A stretch of 64,000 nt of DNA from Xenorhabdus anantnagensis (lineage in GTDB: Bacteria; Pseudomonadota; Gammaproteobacteria; Enterobacterales; Enterobacteriaceae): assembly GCF_028598555.1 (NCBI RefSeq), contig NZ_JAQRFN010000016.1:1-64000 (forward strand), read 5' to 3'. Positions 1-14,004 of this stretch are shown here, one piece after another (the stretch's first letter is position 1; every line of letters starts with the position of its first letter). The position numbers and the translations under genes were made by a program. Under the pieces are notes generated by a model, which was given only the letters and a program-made list of their open reading frames with translations, did no database searches and was not told the origin of the DNA.

Positions 1-160
1 CCTTATACTGGCGGATCCATTTTCTCAAGGTACTGGCATCAACGGCCAGTGAACGGGCGATATCAATAACCCGTTGATGATGGAGAACAACCTGCTGAAC
101 CGCGTCCAGCTTCAATTCAACGGAATAGTGGCGTTTGGTCGGTTTCAATTTCATTGTCAT
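1..160 (-). CDS. IS3-family transposase OrfA, N-terminal part
   Basis: Translation leftwards from the ATG at 160 gives a basic helix-turn-helix protein: a KRHYSVELKLDAV segment, then DIARSLAVDASTLRKWIRQY. This is the classic layout of the DNA-binding OrfA of IS3/IS911-type elements, which recognises the element ends and is normally joined to the OrfB integrase by a programmed frameshift. Only about 53 codons are inside the window. A second in-frame ATG lies at 154. No disruption is seen in the visible part, so the copy may be intact. Confidence 0.75.
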   Translation of the reverse strand, partial: MTMKLKPTKRHYSVELKLDAVQQVVLHHQRVIDIARSLAVDASTLRKWIRQYK

Positions 161-225
161 ACCTCATTGTCATATTAATAACATTAGCAGGCTTTTGAGG
201 TGTCCGAGATCCTTATACCACTACA
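1..225 (-). mobile_element. IS3-family insertion sequence, one end only (truncated by window)
   Basis: The stretch carries the start of an OrfA-type transposase reading leftwards and ends on the right in a plausible terminal inverted repeat. Read inward from 225, the end begins TGTAGTGGTATAAGGATC, which has the 5'-TG expected of IS3-type ends. The element sits just downstream of btuF, so it does not break a visible gene. The other end and OrfB lie outside the window. The right border is inferred from the TG/CA rule and not from a target duplication, which cannot be checked here. Confidence 0.7.
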
Positions 226-335
226 TTATGCATGCCTTTGTGCGTTTCTTCGTTTTACGTAACCTGTGTTTTTCATCTTTTTCTGCGGGAAAATAGGAGA
301 GCCTTCAATTCGCGAATTTCTATAGGGGGAGGTAT

Positions 336-1175
336 TTAGTGAGCGGAGTGATGATTTAATCGGCTACAAAGTTGCTCTGCCGCCAAAATAATCCTCGGCC
401 CCGCGCGGCTAAACCAGTCATCATTCAGGGCGATAATACTGACGTTCATTTGTGGTCGCCAAAAATCCGCGACTCGCTGTTTTTGTTCTTCCGTTCCGCC
501 TATGACAATCATTTCTGGTTTGCGGGTAAGTACTTGCTCACGATTAACCTGCGGCCACGGAACGGGGCTGTCAGCAAAAATATTTTTACCGCCACATACG
601 GAGACAATTTCGCTTTGGATAGTGTGGCTGGATGAAGTAAAAATCGGATTCATACCAAATTGCAAGAACACAGGCGTAGGATTCGGATTGGCATAATCTT
701 GTTTTAATTGGTTGAATTTATATCGAATTTCTTCGGCTGATTTTTTAGCGATATCAGGATGTGGGCTATAGGCAGCAAGCCGTTCCAGTTCTGTCGCAAC
801 ATCTTCTATTTTTTTTATATCAGAATAAAAAATCGGAATGCCCAAAGCAGCGAGTTGTTCCAGAGGGCGTTGAGGGTTACCGCCACGCCATGCCAGAATC
901 AGGTCGGGTTTCAGGGCGATGATCCGTTCGACATTGAGGCCTTGCCAGTCAGCGATTTGCTCCAGCTTTTTAGCGGCTTCAGGATAATCAGAGTAAGCAC
1001 TGACTGCGACTAGCTGATCGCCCAGCCCCGCTGCATATGCCAGTTCTGTCGTTGATGGTGCAAGACTAATGACACGGGACGCTGCCGCATAAAGTGGAGC
1101 ATTGAAAACATACAAAAGGAATGAGAATGCCAGCCAAACGGATCGATGGGGGATTATTTTCAAGAATGATTTCAT
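336..1175 (-). CDS. btuF: Vitamin B12 ABC transporter substrate-binding protein BtuF
   Basis: This periplasmic protein binds cobalamin and hands it to the BtuCD importer. The 279-residue product starts with a signal peptide: a basic N-terminus, a hydrophobic stretch at about 14-28, and a likely cut after an AxA-type site near APLYAAA. The mature part opens with [17 protein letters not shown], typical of BtuF and related chelate-binding proteins, and holds the [11 protein letters not shown] and [10 protein letters not shown] segments of the family. It lies 27 bases downstream of mtnN on the same strand, as in E. coli, so the two are probably cotranscribed. The length is slightly above E. coli BtuF (266). 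Confidence 0.93.
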   Translation of the reverse strand: MKSFLKIIPHRSVWLAFSFLLYVFNAPLYAAASRVISLAPSTTELAYAAGLGDQLVAVSAYSDYPEAAKKLEQIADWQGLNVERIIALKPDLILAWRGGNPQRPLEQLAALGIPIFYSDIKKIEDVATELERLAAYSPHPDIAKKSAEEIRYKFNQLKQDYANPNPTPVFLQFGMNPIFTSSSHTIQSEIVSVCGGKNIFADSPVPWPQVNREQVLTRKPEMIVIGGTEEQKQRVADFWRPQMNVSIIALNDDWFSRAGPRIILAAEQLCSRLNHHSAH

Positions 1176-1202
1176 TACCGATGCTCCACTTTAAATGATG
1201 GT

Positions 1203-1901
1203 TTACTGTTTGCTCAGTTCGATCAGCATAGCATTGACCATCCGTGTGGATTCACGCGCTGCAACAACCAAAAACTCATCAAAACTGATATGGGATTCTT
1301 GATCTGCAACGTCAGAAATAGCACGAACGACAGCAAAGGGGACTTTATATTGATGGCAAACATGACCAATGGCCGCGGCTTCCATTTCAACCGCAGCAAC
1401 TTTCGGGAAAGTAGTCCGGATGCGTGCCAATGGTTCTGAACCATTGATAAAGGCATCACCGCTGCAAACCAGACCGCGAACGGCATTCAGGTTGAGGGAT
1501 TGGATGCATTTTTCTGCCAGAGTGATTAACTTATCGTCAGCAACAAAAGCAGGGGGGCATTGTGCCATTTGTCCCGGCTCATAGCCAAAGGCAGTAAGAT
1601 CGGCATCATGGTAGCGGACTTCTTCGGAAACCACGATATCTCCCACTTTCAGTTTAGGATCAAGGCCACCGGCTGAACCCGTGTTAATCACGATATCTGG
1701 CTGGCAATGTTCAATCAACAAGGTGGTTCCAAGTGCGGCGGAGACTTTGCCAATACCGGATTTTAACAAGGCGACATCCACGCCATTCAGCTTGCCGGTA
1801 TAGATTTCACACCCACCTCGTGACAATGTTTGCAGACCTTCGATCTGGTCACGCAGCAAAGTCACTTCTTGTTCCATTGCACCTATTACACCTATTTTCA
1901 T
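1203..1901 (-). CDS. mtnN: 5'-methylthioadenosine/S-adenosylhomocysteine nucleosidase
   Basis: This enzyme hydrolyses methylthioadenosine and S-adenosylhomocysteine to adenine plus the thioribose sugar, feeding methionine salvage and yielding the precursor of autoinducer-2. The 232-residue product matches E. coli MtnN (Pfs) in length and ends. It begins [13 protein letters not shown], with the catalytic base Glu in AMEQE. It carries the NTGSAGGL nucleobase loop, the [11 protein letters not shown] purine/ribose-binding helix and the RAISDVAD motif with the catalytic Asp near the C-terminus. It is divergent from dgt, and the roughly 110 bases between them must hold both promoters. It is the first gene of a probable mtnN-btuF operon. 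Confidence 0.97.
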   Translation of the reverse strand: MKIGVIGAMEQEVTLLRDQIEGLQTLSRGGCEIYTGKLNGVDVALLKSGIGKVSAALGTTLLIEHCQPDIVINTGSAGGLDPKLKVGDIVVSEEVRYHDADLTAFGYEPGQMAQCPPAFVADDKLITLAEKCIQSLNLNAVRGLVCSGDAFINGSEPLARIRTTFPKVAAVEMEAAAIGHVCHQYKVPFAVVRAISDVADQESHISFDEFLVVAARESTRMVNAMLIELSKQ

Positions 1902-2013
1902 TGTGTCATACTCACTATTAAAAGGCCGATTTAATCGGGAAGTGTATCATTGAATAGCCATTTACTAGAGTTTCCAATTCTAAATAGTCGTTTCATTTGG
2001 TATGGGGGGATTA

Positions 2014-3540
2014 ATGTCTAAGATTGATTTTAAGCAGAAGTTGAATTACCAACGTAAGTTCAGTAAATCTTCCATTCATCCCGATGATGAAGAGCAAGTA
2101 AGCCGCCAGTTTGAAAGTGATCGGGGGCGGATCATCAACTCAGCCGCCATTCGGCGGTTGCAGCAGAAAACACAGGTATTCCCACTGGAGCGTAATGCCG
2201 CTGTGCGCAGTCGGTTGACACATTCGCTCGAAGTGCAGCAAATAGGCCGCTATATTTCAAAAACGATTATTGCGGAGCTGGCAAAGCAAAACTTATTGGA
2301 AAAATATGGGCTGAGTGATCGCTTACTTGCTTTTGAAAGTCTGGTTGAAATGGCTTGCCTGATGCACGATATCGGCAATCCCCCATTTGGGCATTTTGGT
2401 GAGGCAGCCATTAGAGATTGGTTCTCCCGCCGATTGTCTCCTGATTATTCGCCAAAAACGGAAGAACAGCGGGATACTTGTAAAGTCGCGGCGTTATGTC
2501 TGACGGGGGAAGAAAAAAAAGATTTATTCCGCCGGCAATTGCGTAAAGATTTATGCCAGTTTGAAGGCAATGCCCAGGCTATCCGTCTGGCACATAATCT
2601 GCTGCGCTTGAATCTCACTTATGCCCAGATTGGCTGCGTATTGAAATATACGTGTCCGGCCTATCGTCTGGAAGAAACTCCGGCTGAATTCAGTTATCTG
2701 ATGAAGAAAAAAGGCTATTACTGGTCAGAAGAGAGTTTTATCCGTGAATTGAGAAAAGAATTGCAAATGGGCGATTTCTGTCGCTTCCCGCTAACATACA
2801 TTATGGAAGCCGCAGATGATATTTCATATTGCATTGCTGATTTGGACGATGCTGTTGAAAAGGGTATTTTCAATGTCACTCAGTTGGTGGAATACCTGAA
2901 AAAAGAGTGGGAAGAAAATGGCGGACACCGAAAGAATGATTTGTTCGAATCTACCGTGACACAAGCCTATAAGAAAACAACCAATAACGAAGCCCGCCGT
3001 AATGCCCACGAACAGTTTTTCATGTATTTGCGAGTATTTATCACAGGAAAATTAGTGCCTTATAGCGCTAAACTGTTTATTGAACACCTGCCGGAAATTT
3101 ATGCAGGTACATTTAACCACGCCCTGTTGGAAGGAGATGGAGATGAACACCGTTTATTGAAAACCTTGAAAAGTGTCACGCGTAAACGGGTTTTCAATCA
3201 TCCTGAAGTGGAAGAGCTGGAATTACAGGGATACCGGATTATTACCGGATTGCTGGATGTGTATAACCCTTTGTTGGAACTGTCCCGACAGGATTTCATG
3301 GAGTTGAATCAGAATAATTTTCACAAAAAATATTTTATTGAAACGCGCCTGTTGCACAAACTTTCGACTAAGCATCGTTTGGCTTATGGTGAGGCCGTGG
3401 AGGGAATTGTTGCCACTGATGAAGCCGAAAAAGATATGATCGAATTTTATTATCGGGCACGTCTCATTCAGGACTATATCAGCGGCATGACAGACCATTA
3501 CGCTTATGAAGAATATCGTAAGTTTATGGTCACAAAGTAA
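2014..3540 (+). CDS. dgt: Deoxyguanosinetriphosphate triphosphohydrolase
   Basis: Dgt cleaves dGTP to deoxyguanosine and triphosphate, helping to set dNTP pools. The start chosen is ATG 2014 ([10 protein letters not shown]), preceded by a GGGGGGA Shine-Dalgarno stretch. An upstream ATG at 2002 would place that purine run inside the gene. The 508-residue product carries the [20 protein letters not shown] segment and [13 protein letters not shown], then the HD metal site [14 protein letters not shown] and the later [16 protein letters not shown] helix, all typical of the Enterobacteriaceae-type dGTPase. Its 3' end overlaps the 3' end of convergent barA by 11 bases. degP, its downstream neighbour in E. 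coli, is absent here. Confidence 0.96.
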   Translation: MSKIDFKQKLNYQRKFSKSSIHPDDEEQVSRQFESDRGRIINSAAIRRLQQKTQVFPLERNAAVRSRLTHSLEVQQIGRYISKTIIAELAKQNLLEKYGLSDRLLAFESLVEMACLMHDIGNPPFGHFGEAAIRDWFSRRLSPDYSPKTEEQRDTCKVAALCLTGEEKKDLFRRQLRKDLCQFEGNAQAIRLAHNLLRLNLTYAQIGCVLKYTCPAYRLEETPAEFSYLMKKKGYYWSEESFIRELRKELQMGDFCRFPLTYIMEAADDISYCIADLDDAVEKGIFNVTQLVEYLKKEWEENGGHRKNDLFESTVTQAYKKTTNNEARRNAHEQFFMYLRVFITGKLVPYSAKLFIEHLPEIYAGTFNHALLEGDGDEHRLLKTLKSVTRKRVFNHPEVEELELQGYRIITGLLDVYNPLLELSRQDFMELNQNNFHKKYFIETRLLHKLSTKHRLAYGEAVEGIVATDEAEKDMIEFYYRARLIQDYISGMTDHYAYEEYRKFMVTK

Positions 3541-5890
3541 CAGGTTTGGTTGTTCTGAGTAGTCTGGTGGCTCTGAGTACGTCAGGAGCCGCTGCCATTA
3601 CATGATTGATTTCATCTATAAATTCCAGCAATTCTGGCTCCAGATCGGCCAGAGCAATGTCTTGTTGAAGTTGTTTTTCGACAAATTCGCAAATTGCTTT
3701 CAGTTTAGGAACACCGTTATAGCAGCAACTACCGTGCAATTGATGGACGTGAAGCTGAAAGTGTTTGCGGGTTGCCTCTCCGTTAATGGTTAAGGCTTGT
3801 TCAATCATATTCTTCATATCGGGCAACGATTGCACCAGCATTCCCAGCATTTCCCGTGCCAATGACTCTTTTCCGGCAGTTTGTTCCAAAGCCATATCCC
3901 AATCAATGGCTTGTGGTTTTTTCTGCTGGCAATATTGGTTCAGCAATGTTTTTAAACGATTTTCATCCAACGGCTTGGAAAGACAGTCGATAAACGGTGT
4001 GTTTTTTGCCTCATGGCAGGGAAAGGCTGTAACCGCTACAACGGGTGTCTCTTTATGTTGGGGTAAGTGATGGATCTGCTCAGTTGTTTGGATACCATCC
4101 ATATTTGCCATCTGGATATCCATCAAAATGAGATCCAGCGAATGTTTCCGCGCCATTTTCAGCGCTTCGATGCCGCTGCTGCACAGCAAGGTATTTTCAA
4201 CTAGTTCATTCAGCAATGTGCCGATTAGTTTCAGGTTAGCGGGGTTATCGTCCACTGCCATTACGATCATAGGTAAACGCGGCGATCCCGAAGAAATTGG
4301 CAGATCCATTGGAAATGAACCGAATAAATATTCTTCTTTTTCCAGCCAGATATCAAAATAAAATACCGTGCCTTTAGCGACTTCACTGGTAAAGTCAATT
4401 TCTCCCTTCATTTCATTAACCAGCCGCTTAGTGATGCTCAATCCTAACCCGGTTCCTCCGTAATGACGGGTAATGCTCGCATCTGCTTGATTGAAGGCCT
4501 GGAACAGAATCGGACGATATTCTGGCTTGATACCAATACCCGTATCGGTCACGGTAAAACCAATATGTACAAGATGGTGTTGCTGCTGACGTAATGTAAT
4601 ATCCAGCGTCACGCTGCCTTTGTCAGTAAATTTAATGGCATTGCCAATGAGATTAGTCAGTATTTGTTGCAAACGGATAGGATCGCCAATCATCAGATTG
4701 GGTAACTTCTCATCAATATAGTGATGCAGAGGAAGGTTTTTCACACTGGCCGCAGGAGCCAGCAGTTCAATAACTTCATTGACGGTATCCCGCAGTAGAA
4801 AAGGCACCTGATCCAATACCAGTTTATTGGATTCCAGCCGTGAGAAATCCAGAATGTCATTGATGATTTTTAGCAGATTATTGGCTGAACGATCAATGAC
4901 GTATAGATACTCCATCTGTTGTGGCGTAATGGAGGTTTTTAACATCTGGCGGGTGAAGCCAATAACTCCATTAAGTGGTGTGCGTAATTCATGGGACATA
5001 TTAGCCAGAAATTCCGTTTTGATTCTGACCGCCTCTTGTGCGCGTTTTTTAGCGATAGTCAGCTCAACATTTTGGATCTCTAACTGTTCCATCGTAATTT
5101 GCAGATCGGAAGTCGCTTGATCAATATGCAATTGCATCTCGTTTTTATATTTAGACAATGATTCTGCCATGGTATTGATACCATTTTGCAGGGCAGTCAA
5201 CTCCCCAGGCATGGCACCGGTTATTCGACTGTTCAATTGCCCTTGCCGGATGCGGTTAACGGCTTTTACCATGCACTCCAGAGGCTCTGTGACTTTACGT
5301 ACCAGAATGTGGGCAAACAGAGCTGTTCCCCCGAGACAGAGGATTAACAGCATGATAGAAGTAGTAATGGTTTTGTATTGCTGAAGTTGTGCAGCCTGTA
5401 GATCCAAATCAATGGCAATATATCCGATAGGCTCACTATTGTTGGTCGTATTGAACCATTTATGGGAAGAAGTGGTTTCCGAGATAATCGGCATTTTCAG
5501 GATGATGCTATTACTATCCTCTTCCTTAGTCAGTTTTGTCGGAATAGGGTCATTTGGACTGAGCCGTAGCTGATTCACATCATATTTGTCATTAGAAATT
5601 TCAAATAATTTATGCTGTTCATCAAAAATGGCAATGACCTTTACAATTTCAGAATTATGGCGATGCAGGTTGTTTATCAGTAAGTTGACTCGCTTGCGAT
5701 TGTCCAGATTAATGCCAATTTCGCTGGCAATAGACAACGGTTCAATAATACTGATCCCGCTGAGGACTATCAGCTTCTTCAACTCGTAATAGCGGTATGA
5801 GATAAATGATATACTTACAAGCGTTCCGACCAGTAAAACAGGAACCAATATCAGGCTCATCATACGGGTGCGTAGGCTATATTTGGTCAT
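3530..5890 (-). CDS. barA: Hybrid sensor histidine kinase BarA (short form)
   Basis: BarA phosphorylates the response regulator UvrY/GacA, which drives CsrB/CsrC small RNAs. The start at 5890 ([11 protein letters not shown]) matches the E. coli N-terminus. Domains in order: membrane helix about 10-33, periplasmic sensor about 34-174, second helix about 175-198, HAMP about 199-252, coiled coil, histidine kinase domain with [15 protein letters not shown], ATPase with TDTGIG and GGTGLGL, one receiver with [12 protein letters not shown] and LILMDIQM, and a C-terminal HPt domain with HQLHGSC. At 786 residues it is much shorter than E. coli BarA (918). The degenerate receiver between the ATPase and the true receiver is missing, and the text runs from [11 protein letters not shown] almost directly into [10 protein letters not shown]. 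The receiver is also shortened around [13 protein letters not shown]. It is divergent from rlmD. Confidence 0.93.
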   Translation of the reverse strand: MTKYSLRTRMMSLILVPVLLVGTLVSISFISYRYYELKKLIVLSGISIIEPLSIASEIGINLDNRKRVNLLINNLHRHNSEIVKVIAIFDEQHKLFEISNDKYDVNQLRLSPNDPIPTKLTKEEDSNSIILKMPIISETTSSHKWFNTTNNSEPIGYIAIDLDLQAAQLQQYKTITTSIMLLILCLGGTALFAHILVRKVTEPLECMVKAVNRIRQGQLNSRITGAMPGELTALQNGINTMAESLSKYKNEMQLHIDQATSDLQITMEQLEIQNVELTIAKKRAQEAVRIKTEFLANMSHELRTPLNGVIGFTRQMLKTSITPQQMEYLYVIDRSANNLLKIINDILDFSRLESNKLVLDQVPFLLRDTVNEVIELLAPAASVKNLPLHHYIDEKLPNLMIGDPIRLQQILTNLIGNAIKFTDKGSVTLDITLRQQQHHLVHIGFTVTDTGIGIKPEYRPILFQAFNQADASITRHYGGTGLGLSITKRLVNEMKGEIDFTSEVAKGTVFYFDIWLEKEEYLFGSFPMDLPISSGSPRLPMIVMAVDDNPANLKLIGTLLNELVENTLLCSSGIEALKMARKHSLDLILMDIQMANMDGIQTTEQIHHLPQHKETPVVAVTAFPCHEAKNTPFIDCLSKPLDENRLKTLLNQYCQQKKPQAIDWDMALEQTAGKESLAREMLGMLVQSLPDMKNMIEQALTINGEATRKHFQLHVHQLHGSCCYNGVPKLKAICEFVEKQLQQDIALADLEPELLEFIDEINHVMAAAPDVLRATRLLRTTKPVTL

Positions 5891-5943
5891 AGGCGTCCAT
5901 TGTGGGAAAATCAAAACTCAATTTTTCAAAGTCAGTCAGAATC

Positions 5944-7281
5944 ATGGTGCAATTTTACTCCCCAAATCGCCGCTCCGTAAACCGAGGCATTATTTCCGTT
6001 ACCGCAGATAATCTTGATGCACAAGGGCAAGGCATTGCCCGTCATCAGGGAAAAACGATCTTTATTCCAGGATTATTGCCGAATGAGCAGGCACAGATCC
6101 AACTGACAGAAGAAAAACGCCAATTTGCCAAGGCTAAAGTGGTAAAGAGGTTCTCAGATAGTCCGCATCGCGTAGACCCCCACTGCCCACATTTTAAAGT
6201 CTGTGGTGGATGCCAGCAGCAGCACGTTGCCACTGAGCTGCAAGTTAATACTAAGGCCAGTGTGCTGGAACACTTGATCCAGCGGGAAACGGGTGTCAGT
6301 ATCAGCTCACATCCTATCATTCACAGTCCGGAATATGGTTATCGGCGCAGGGCCAGACTTGGTCTGCAATATCATGCCAAACAACGCACACTATCGATGG
6401 GATTCCGCCAGAGCCAGACCAACGATTTGGTCAATATTAAACGCTGCCCTGTTATGCGCCCTGAATTGGAACAATTATTGCAGCCGCTGCATCAGTGCTT
6501 GAATAGTCTGAATGCAGTAAAACGCTTGGGACATGTGGAGTTGGTATTAGCTGACAATGGCCCATTAATTGTGCTGCGCCATCTTGATCCACTTAAGCGT
6601 GAAGATAAGGAAATATTGCGCACTTTTTCAGTGCAGTACCATGTTGCGATTTATCTGCTTGGTGATGAGAAATCCCTTGAGCCATTGATGCCGGGGCAAC
6701 CAGCACCGTGGTATCAGGTGGATGGGTTGAAACTGGTATTCAGCCCACAAGATTTTATTCAGGTTAATGATGAAGTTAACCAACAAATGGTGGCACAAGC
6801 ATTGGCGTGGCTGGATTTACAACCAACAGACAGGGTATTGGATCTGTTTTGTGGCATGGGGAATTTTACCTTGCCGATTGCCACTAAAGTACAGACAGTA
6901 GTTGGTGTGGAAGGGGTTGCTGCGCTGGTGGCGAGTGGGCAATATAACGCCCAGCTCAATGAACTTAATAATGTCAATTTTTTTCATGAAAATCTGGAAT
7001 CAGATATTCACCAGCAGCCTTGGGCCGCACAAGGGTTCAATAAAGTGCTGCTGGACCCCGCTCGCGCTGGCGCGGCGGGTGTTATGGCACATATTGTAAA
7101 ACTGGCTCCAGAAAAAGTGGTTTACGTTTCCTGTAACCCCACGACACTGGCTCGGGACAGCAAAGTCTTGCTGGAGGCTGGTTATCATCTAGTCAGTGTG
7201 CGGATGTTGGATATGTTTCCGCACACAGGCCATCTGGAATCCATGGCTCTGTTCAGCAGTGGGCCTATGGATATCGAGTAG
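5944..7281 (+). CDS. rlmD: 23S rRNA (uracil1939-C5)-methyltransferase RlmD
   Basis: RlmD methylates U1939 of 23S rRNA using S-adenosylmethionine. The start at ATG 5944 gives [10 protein letters not shown], aligned with the E. coli N-terminus; an upstream extension to 5902 would overlap the barA start region and is not needed. A TRAM-like N-terminal domain comes first, then the iron-sulfur cluster cysteines in [12 protein letters not shown] and CPVM. The Rossmann methyltransferase part holds [22 protein letters not shown] and the catalytic [12 protein letters not shown]. Length is 445 residues, against 433 in E. coli. relA follows after 9 bases, so the two are likely cotranscribed. Older names are RumA and YgcA. 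Confidence 0.96.
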   Translation: MVQFYSPNRRSVNRGIISVTADNLDAQGQGIARHQGKTIFIPGLLPNEQAQIQLTEEKRQFAKAKVVKRFSDSPHRVDPHCPHFKVCGGCQQQHVATELQVNTKASVLEHLIQRETGVSISSHPIIHSPEYGYRRRARLGLQYHAKQRTLSMGFRQSQTNDLVNIKRCPVMRPELEQLLQPLHQCLNSLNAVKRLGHVELVLADNGPLIVLRHLDPLKREDKEILRTFSVQYHVAIYLLGDEKSLEPLMPGQPAPWYQVDGLKLVFSPQDFIQVNDEVNQQMVAQALAWLDLQPTDRVLDLFCGMGNFTLPIATKVQTVVGVEGVAALVASGQYNAQLNELNNVNFFHENLESDIHQQPWAAQGFNKVLLDPARAGAAGVMAHIVKLAPEKVVYVSCNPTTLARDSKVLLEAGYHLVSVRMLDMFPHTGHLESMALFSSGPMDIE

Positions 7282-7290
7282 GGAGAAATT

Positions 7291-9528
7291 ATGGTTGCGG
7301 TAAGAAGTGCGCATCTCACACCGGCAGGTGAATTTGCTGTCGATAAGTGGATCGCAAGTTTAAACATCACTAACCCACAATCCAGTGAAAAATTGGTCAA
7401 AACCTGGCAGTACTGTCACGAAAAAGTCCAAAATCACCCCGATGCGGAACTGTTGCTATGGCGCGGTGTGGAAATGGTGGAGATCCTGTCCACATTGAGC
7501 ATGGATAATGACAGTATGCGCGCTGCGCTGCTCTTTCCCATCCTTGATGCCAAGCTACTCGATAGCGAAACAGTGACAGAAACATTTGGTAAGGCCATCA
7601 CGAATTTGGTGAATGGTGTATTGGAAATGGACGCCATTCGCCAACTGAAAGCCACTCATACTGACTCTACTTGTTCGGCGCAGGTTGATAATGTTCGCCG
7701 GATGTTGCTGGCGATGGTGGAAGATTTTCGCTGTGTGATTATCAAGTTGGCAGAACGCATTGCCCATTTGAGGGAAGTGAAAGATGCCAGTGAAGATGAG
7801 CGAGTGCTGGCAGCCAAAGAGTGCTCCAATATCTATGCTCCCCTTGCCAATCGGCTGGGAATTGGGCAGCTAAAATGGGAACTGGAGGATTTTTGTTTCC
7901 GTTATCTGCATCCCGATGAATATAAGAAAATTGCCAAGTTGCTGCATGAGCGCCGAATTGATCGTGAACAATATATCGAAAAATTTGTGACAAAAATGCG
8001 TAATTACATGCTGAAAGAAGGGATCAGCGTTGAAATGTATGGGCGCCCGAAACACATTTACAGCATTTGGCGCAAAATGCAGAAGAAATCCCTCGCCTTT
8101 GATGAATTATTTGACGTGCGCGCTGTGCGGATTGTTGTCGATCGTTTGCAGGATTGCTACGCAGCATTGGGGATAGTACATACTCACTATCGTCATTTGC
8201 CGGATGAATTCGATGATTACGTTGCCAACCCGAAACCGAATGGTTATCAATCCATTCATACGGTTGTCTTGGGACCGAGTGGCAAAACTCTTGAAATCCA
8301 AATCCGCACTCGTCAGATGCATGATGATGCGGAGCTTGGGGTTGCGGCGCATTGGAAATATAAAGAAGGCTCTGCGGCTGGTGGTGGTAAATCCGGCAGT
8401 TATGAAAGCCGTATTGCATGGCTGCGGAAATTGATCGCATGGCAGGAGGAAATGGCGGATACCGGCGAGATGCTGGATGAAGTGCGCAGTCAGGTGTTTG
8501 ATGATCGCGTTTATGTCTTTACGCCAAAAGGGGATGTCATTGATTTGCCAATTGGCTCTACGCCGTTGGATTTTGCTTATCACATTCACAGTGATGTCGG
8601 TCATCGCTGTATTGGGGCAAAAATTGGCGGACGTATTGTGCCGTTCAGCTATCAGCTTAAGATGGGCGATCAAATTGAAATCATCACCCAAAAGCAGCCT
8701 AACCCAAGCCGTGACTGGTTGAATCCTAACCTCGGTTATGTGACGACCAGCCGTGGACGCGCGAAAATCCACAACTGGTTCCGCAAGCAGGATCGTGACA
8801 AGAACATCATTGCGGGCCGCCAAATGCTGGACAATGAATTGGCACATTTAGGTATCACAGTCAAGGAAGCGGAAAAAGAACTGATTGCCCGTTATAACGT
8901 CCATTCGTTGGAAGAAGTGCTGGCAGGCATTGGTGTCGGTGATATCCGCATCCATCAGTTAACAAACTTCCTGCAAAGCAAATTCAACAAAACCACCGCA
9001 GAAGAAGAGGATCGCGAAGCGCTTCGCAATCTGGAGAACAAAACCTATACACCACGTAATACAAACAAAGATAATGGCCGTATTGTCGTAGAAGGGGTTG
9101 GCAACTTAATGCACCACATTGCTCGTTGCTGTCAGCCTATCCCTGGTGATGAGATTATTGGATTCATTACTCGTGGACGGGGGATCTCCATCCACCGCGC
9201 GGATTGTGATCAGCTGGCGGAGCTTGAAGCCAGTTCACCGGAACGGATAGTTGAGGCGGTATGGGGCGAGAGTTATTCCACCGGCTATTCACTTGTGGTA
9301 CGAGTCCTTGCCAATGATCGCAGTGGATTATTACGTGATATCACGACGATCCTCGCCAATGAAAAAGTCAATGTGTTGGGTGTCAGCAGCCGCAGTGATG
9401 TTAAGCAACAGCTTGCGACCATTGATATGAACATTGAGATTTATAACTTGCAAGTGCTCGGGCGGGTATTGGCTAAGCTCAATCAGTTATCTGATGTGAT
9501 TGAAGCCAGACGTTTGCACGGTAACTGA
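7291..9528 (+). CDS. relA: GTP pyrophosphokinase RelA, (p)ppGpp synthetase I
   Basis: RelA makes (p)ppGpp on ribosomes stalled by uncharged tRNA, starting the stringent response. The 745-residue product (E. coli 744) has a degenerate N-terminal hydrolase-like domain. The synthetase domain has FDELFDVRAVRIVV and the EFDDYVANPKPNGYQSIHT active-site segment. Then come a TGS domain (DRVYVFTPKGDVIDLP), a zinc-finger region with HHIARCCQPIPGDEI, and a C-terminal ACT/RRM domain. A good Shine-Dalgarno (GGGAGAA) sits 4 bases before the ATG. It lies between rlmD and mazG as in E. coli. RelA of this type is synthetase-only, so a separate spoT elsewhere is expected. Confidence 0.97.
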   Translation: MVAVRSAHLTPAGEFAVDKWIASLNITNPQSSEKLVKTWQYCHEKVQNHPDAELLLWRGVEMVEILSTLSMDNDSMRAALLFPILDAKLLDSETVTETFGKAITNLVNGVLEMDAIRQLKATHTDSTCSAQVDNVRRMLLAMVEDFRCVIIKLAERIAHLREVKDASEDERVLAAKECSNIYAPLANRLGIGQLKWELEDFCFRYLHPDEYKKIAKLLHERRIDREQYIEKFVTKMRNYMLKEGISVEMYGRPKHIYSIWRKMQKKSLAFDELFDVRAVRIVVDRLQDCYAALGIVHTHYRHLPDEFDDYVANPKPNGYQSIHTVVLGPSGKTLEIQIRTRQMHDDAELGVAAHWKYKEGSAAGGGKSGSYESRIAWLRKLIAWQEEMADTGEMLDEVRSQVFDDRVYVFTPKGDVIDLPIGSTPLDFAYHIHSDVGHRCIGAKIGGRIVPFSYQLKMGDQIEIITQKQPNPSRDWLNPNLGYVTTSRGRAKIHNWFRKQDRDKNIIAGRQMLDNELAHLGITVKEAEKELIARYNVHSLEEVLAGIGVGDIRIHQLTNFLQSKFNKTTAEEEDREALRNLENKTYTPRNTNKDNGRIVVEGVGNLMHHIARCCQPIPGDEIIGFITRGRGISIHRADCDQLAELEASSPERIVEAVWGESYSTGYSLVVRVLANDRSGLLRDITTILANEKVNVLGVSSRSDVKQQLATIDMNIEIYNLQVLGRVLAKLNQLSDVIEARRLHGN

Positions 9529-9550
9529 TTAAAGCAGTAATTGATTAAGC

Positions 9551-10351
9551 ATGGATAAGATGAAAGCTATTTCGATTGAACGACTGAAGGGGATTATGGC
9601 GCAGTTGCGCCATCCCCAGAGCGGCTGTCCTTGGGACAAAGTACAAACCTCCGCGACGATTGCCCCTTATACGCTGGAAGAAACTTATGAAGTGCTTGAT
9701 GCAATTGAGCGCAATGATGCCAATGCCCTGAAAGAAGAATTAGGGGATTTGCTGTTCCATATCGTGTTTTATGCCCAGATGGCCCAAGAGCAGCAACAAT
9801 TCGATTTTGACGATATTTGTGAGGCGGTGTGTGACAAACTGGAGCGCCGCCATCCCCATATCTTCAATCAGCAAGCGGGGGTCAGCAGCGAAGAGGCGAT
9901 AGGAAGTTGGGAACAGCGCAAAACCGCAGAAAGGGCAGAGAAAGATCAGCATTCAGTGCTGGATGATATTCCTGCCAGCCTGCCGGCTCTGATGAAAGCC
10001 TATAAGATCCAGAAGCGCTGCGCTTCGGTGGGTTTCGATTGGAATACACTTGGGCCAGTGCTGGATAAAGTCTACGAAGAAATTGATGAAGTGATGGACG
10101 AAGCGAAGCAGGCGGTGGTTGATAAAGACCGACTGGAAGAAGAAGTGGGCGATTTGCTGTTTTCGGTCGTCAATTTATCCCGTCATTTGGGACATAAACC
10201 GGAGATGGCACTACAAAAAGCCTGCCAAAAATTTGAAAACCGTTTCTGCAACGTCGAAAAATTGATCCTAGACAAAGGCTTGTCATTGGAAACGGCTACG
10301 CTGGATGAGATGGAAGAAATGTGGCAGCGGGTGAAAAATCAGGAGGTATAG
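9551..10351 (+). CDS. mazG: Nucleoside triphosphate pyrophosphohydrolase MazG
   Basis: MazG hydrolyses NTPs and dNTPs to monophosphate and pyrophosphate and in E. coli lowers ppGpp during starvation. The 266-residue product has two tandem MazG folds. The first contains GCPWDKVQTSATIAPYTLEE and the metal-binding ELGDLLFHIVFYAQMA; the second contains YEEIDEVMDEA and EEEVGDLLFSVVNLSRHLG. It follows relA by 22 bases. The start is uncertain: ATG 9551 (MDKMKAIS) and ATG 9560 are both possible and neither has a strong ribosome-binding site. There is no mazEF toxin-antitoxin pair between relA and mazG, unlike in E. coli. Confidence 0.95.
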   Translation: MDKMKAISIERLKGIMAQLRHPQSGCPWDKVQTSATIAPYTLEETYEVLDAIERNDANALKEELGDLLFHIVFYAQMAQEQQQFDFDDICEAVCDKLERRHPHIFNQQAGVSSEEAIGSWEQRKTAERAEKDQHSVLDDIPASLPALMKAYKIQKRCASVGFDWNTLGPVLDKVYEEIDEVMDEAKQAVVDKDRLEEEVGDLLFSVVNLSRHLGHKPEMALQKACQKFENRFCNVEKLILDKGLSLETATLDEMEEMWQRVKNQEV

Positions 10352-10527
10352 CGCTGCAATCACACAACAATATATGGAAATAGTGAAAAGGATGTCACTT
10401 AAATGGCTGAATAACCTGAGTTGTGTGAAAAAATTTCACACTAATAACTCAATGAATTTAAAGAGAAAGAAGTGTGGTTTTTTCTGGGTGTTACTGATTA
10501 TGTGGCACTTTACCCTGTTTAGATGGT

Positions 10528-12249
<1,722 letters not shown>

Positions 12250-12304
12250 GATATGGGGCAATGGATTGGTGTTAAGCTAATCGCTTTTAAGATAATCGTT
12301 TTAG

Positions 12305-13651
<1,347 letters not shown>

Positions 13652-13694
13652 TTGCCAGCTGTTTCTTCTGAAAAATAAATATTATTTATATTTT

Positions 13695-13725
13695 GGTGAA
13701 AGGGAGTACTCTCTTTCACCTTTTT
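13695..13725 (+). terminator. Rho-independent terminator after eno
   Basis: GGTGAAAG and CTTTCACC arms with a short AT-rich loop (13695-13720) are followed by TTTTT. It lies about 45 bases after the eno stop. The rest of the gap to 14004 is AT-rich with no gene seen. Confidence 0.8.
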
Positions 13726-14004
13726 AATAAAAGAAAATTTTATTTATCATGGTGATTATTTACACTGTTACAGTATAAAAATGTGATATGACAACAAAAA
13801 CTCTGCTCCTTTTCTGAACTATTTTTTATTAAATTAATAAATCCCGCGGATTAGATCCCAAAATGATGTAACTCATATTTTCTTCCTTGTTAATACTCCT
13901 TATGATTTCACATGTAATGTAATTCTTTAACATTTATAGCAATGATTCATTAATTATTCTTTTTTACATTACCGAGTTATGTTTCATTGTCTTACGGAGT
14001 CTTC

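Noticed and set aside
8107-8847. Long open frame on the minus strand inside relA (about 246 codons)
   Set aside because: It is antisense to the conserved synthetase and TGS domains of relA, has no ribosome-binding site or recognisable motif, and is explained by codon bias of the sense gene.
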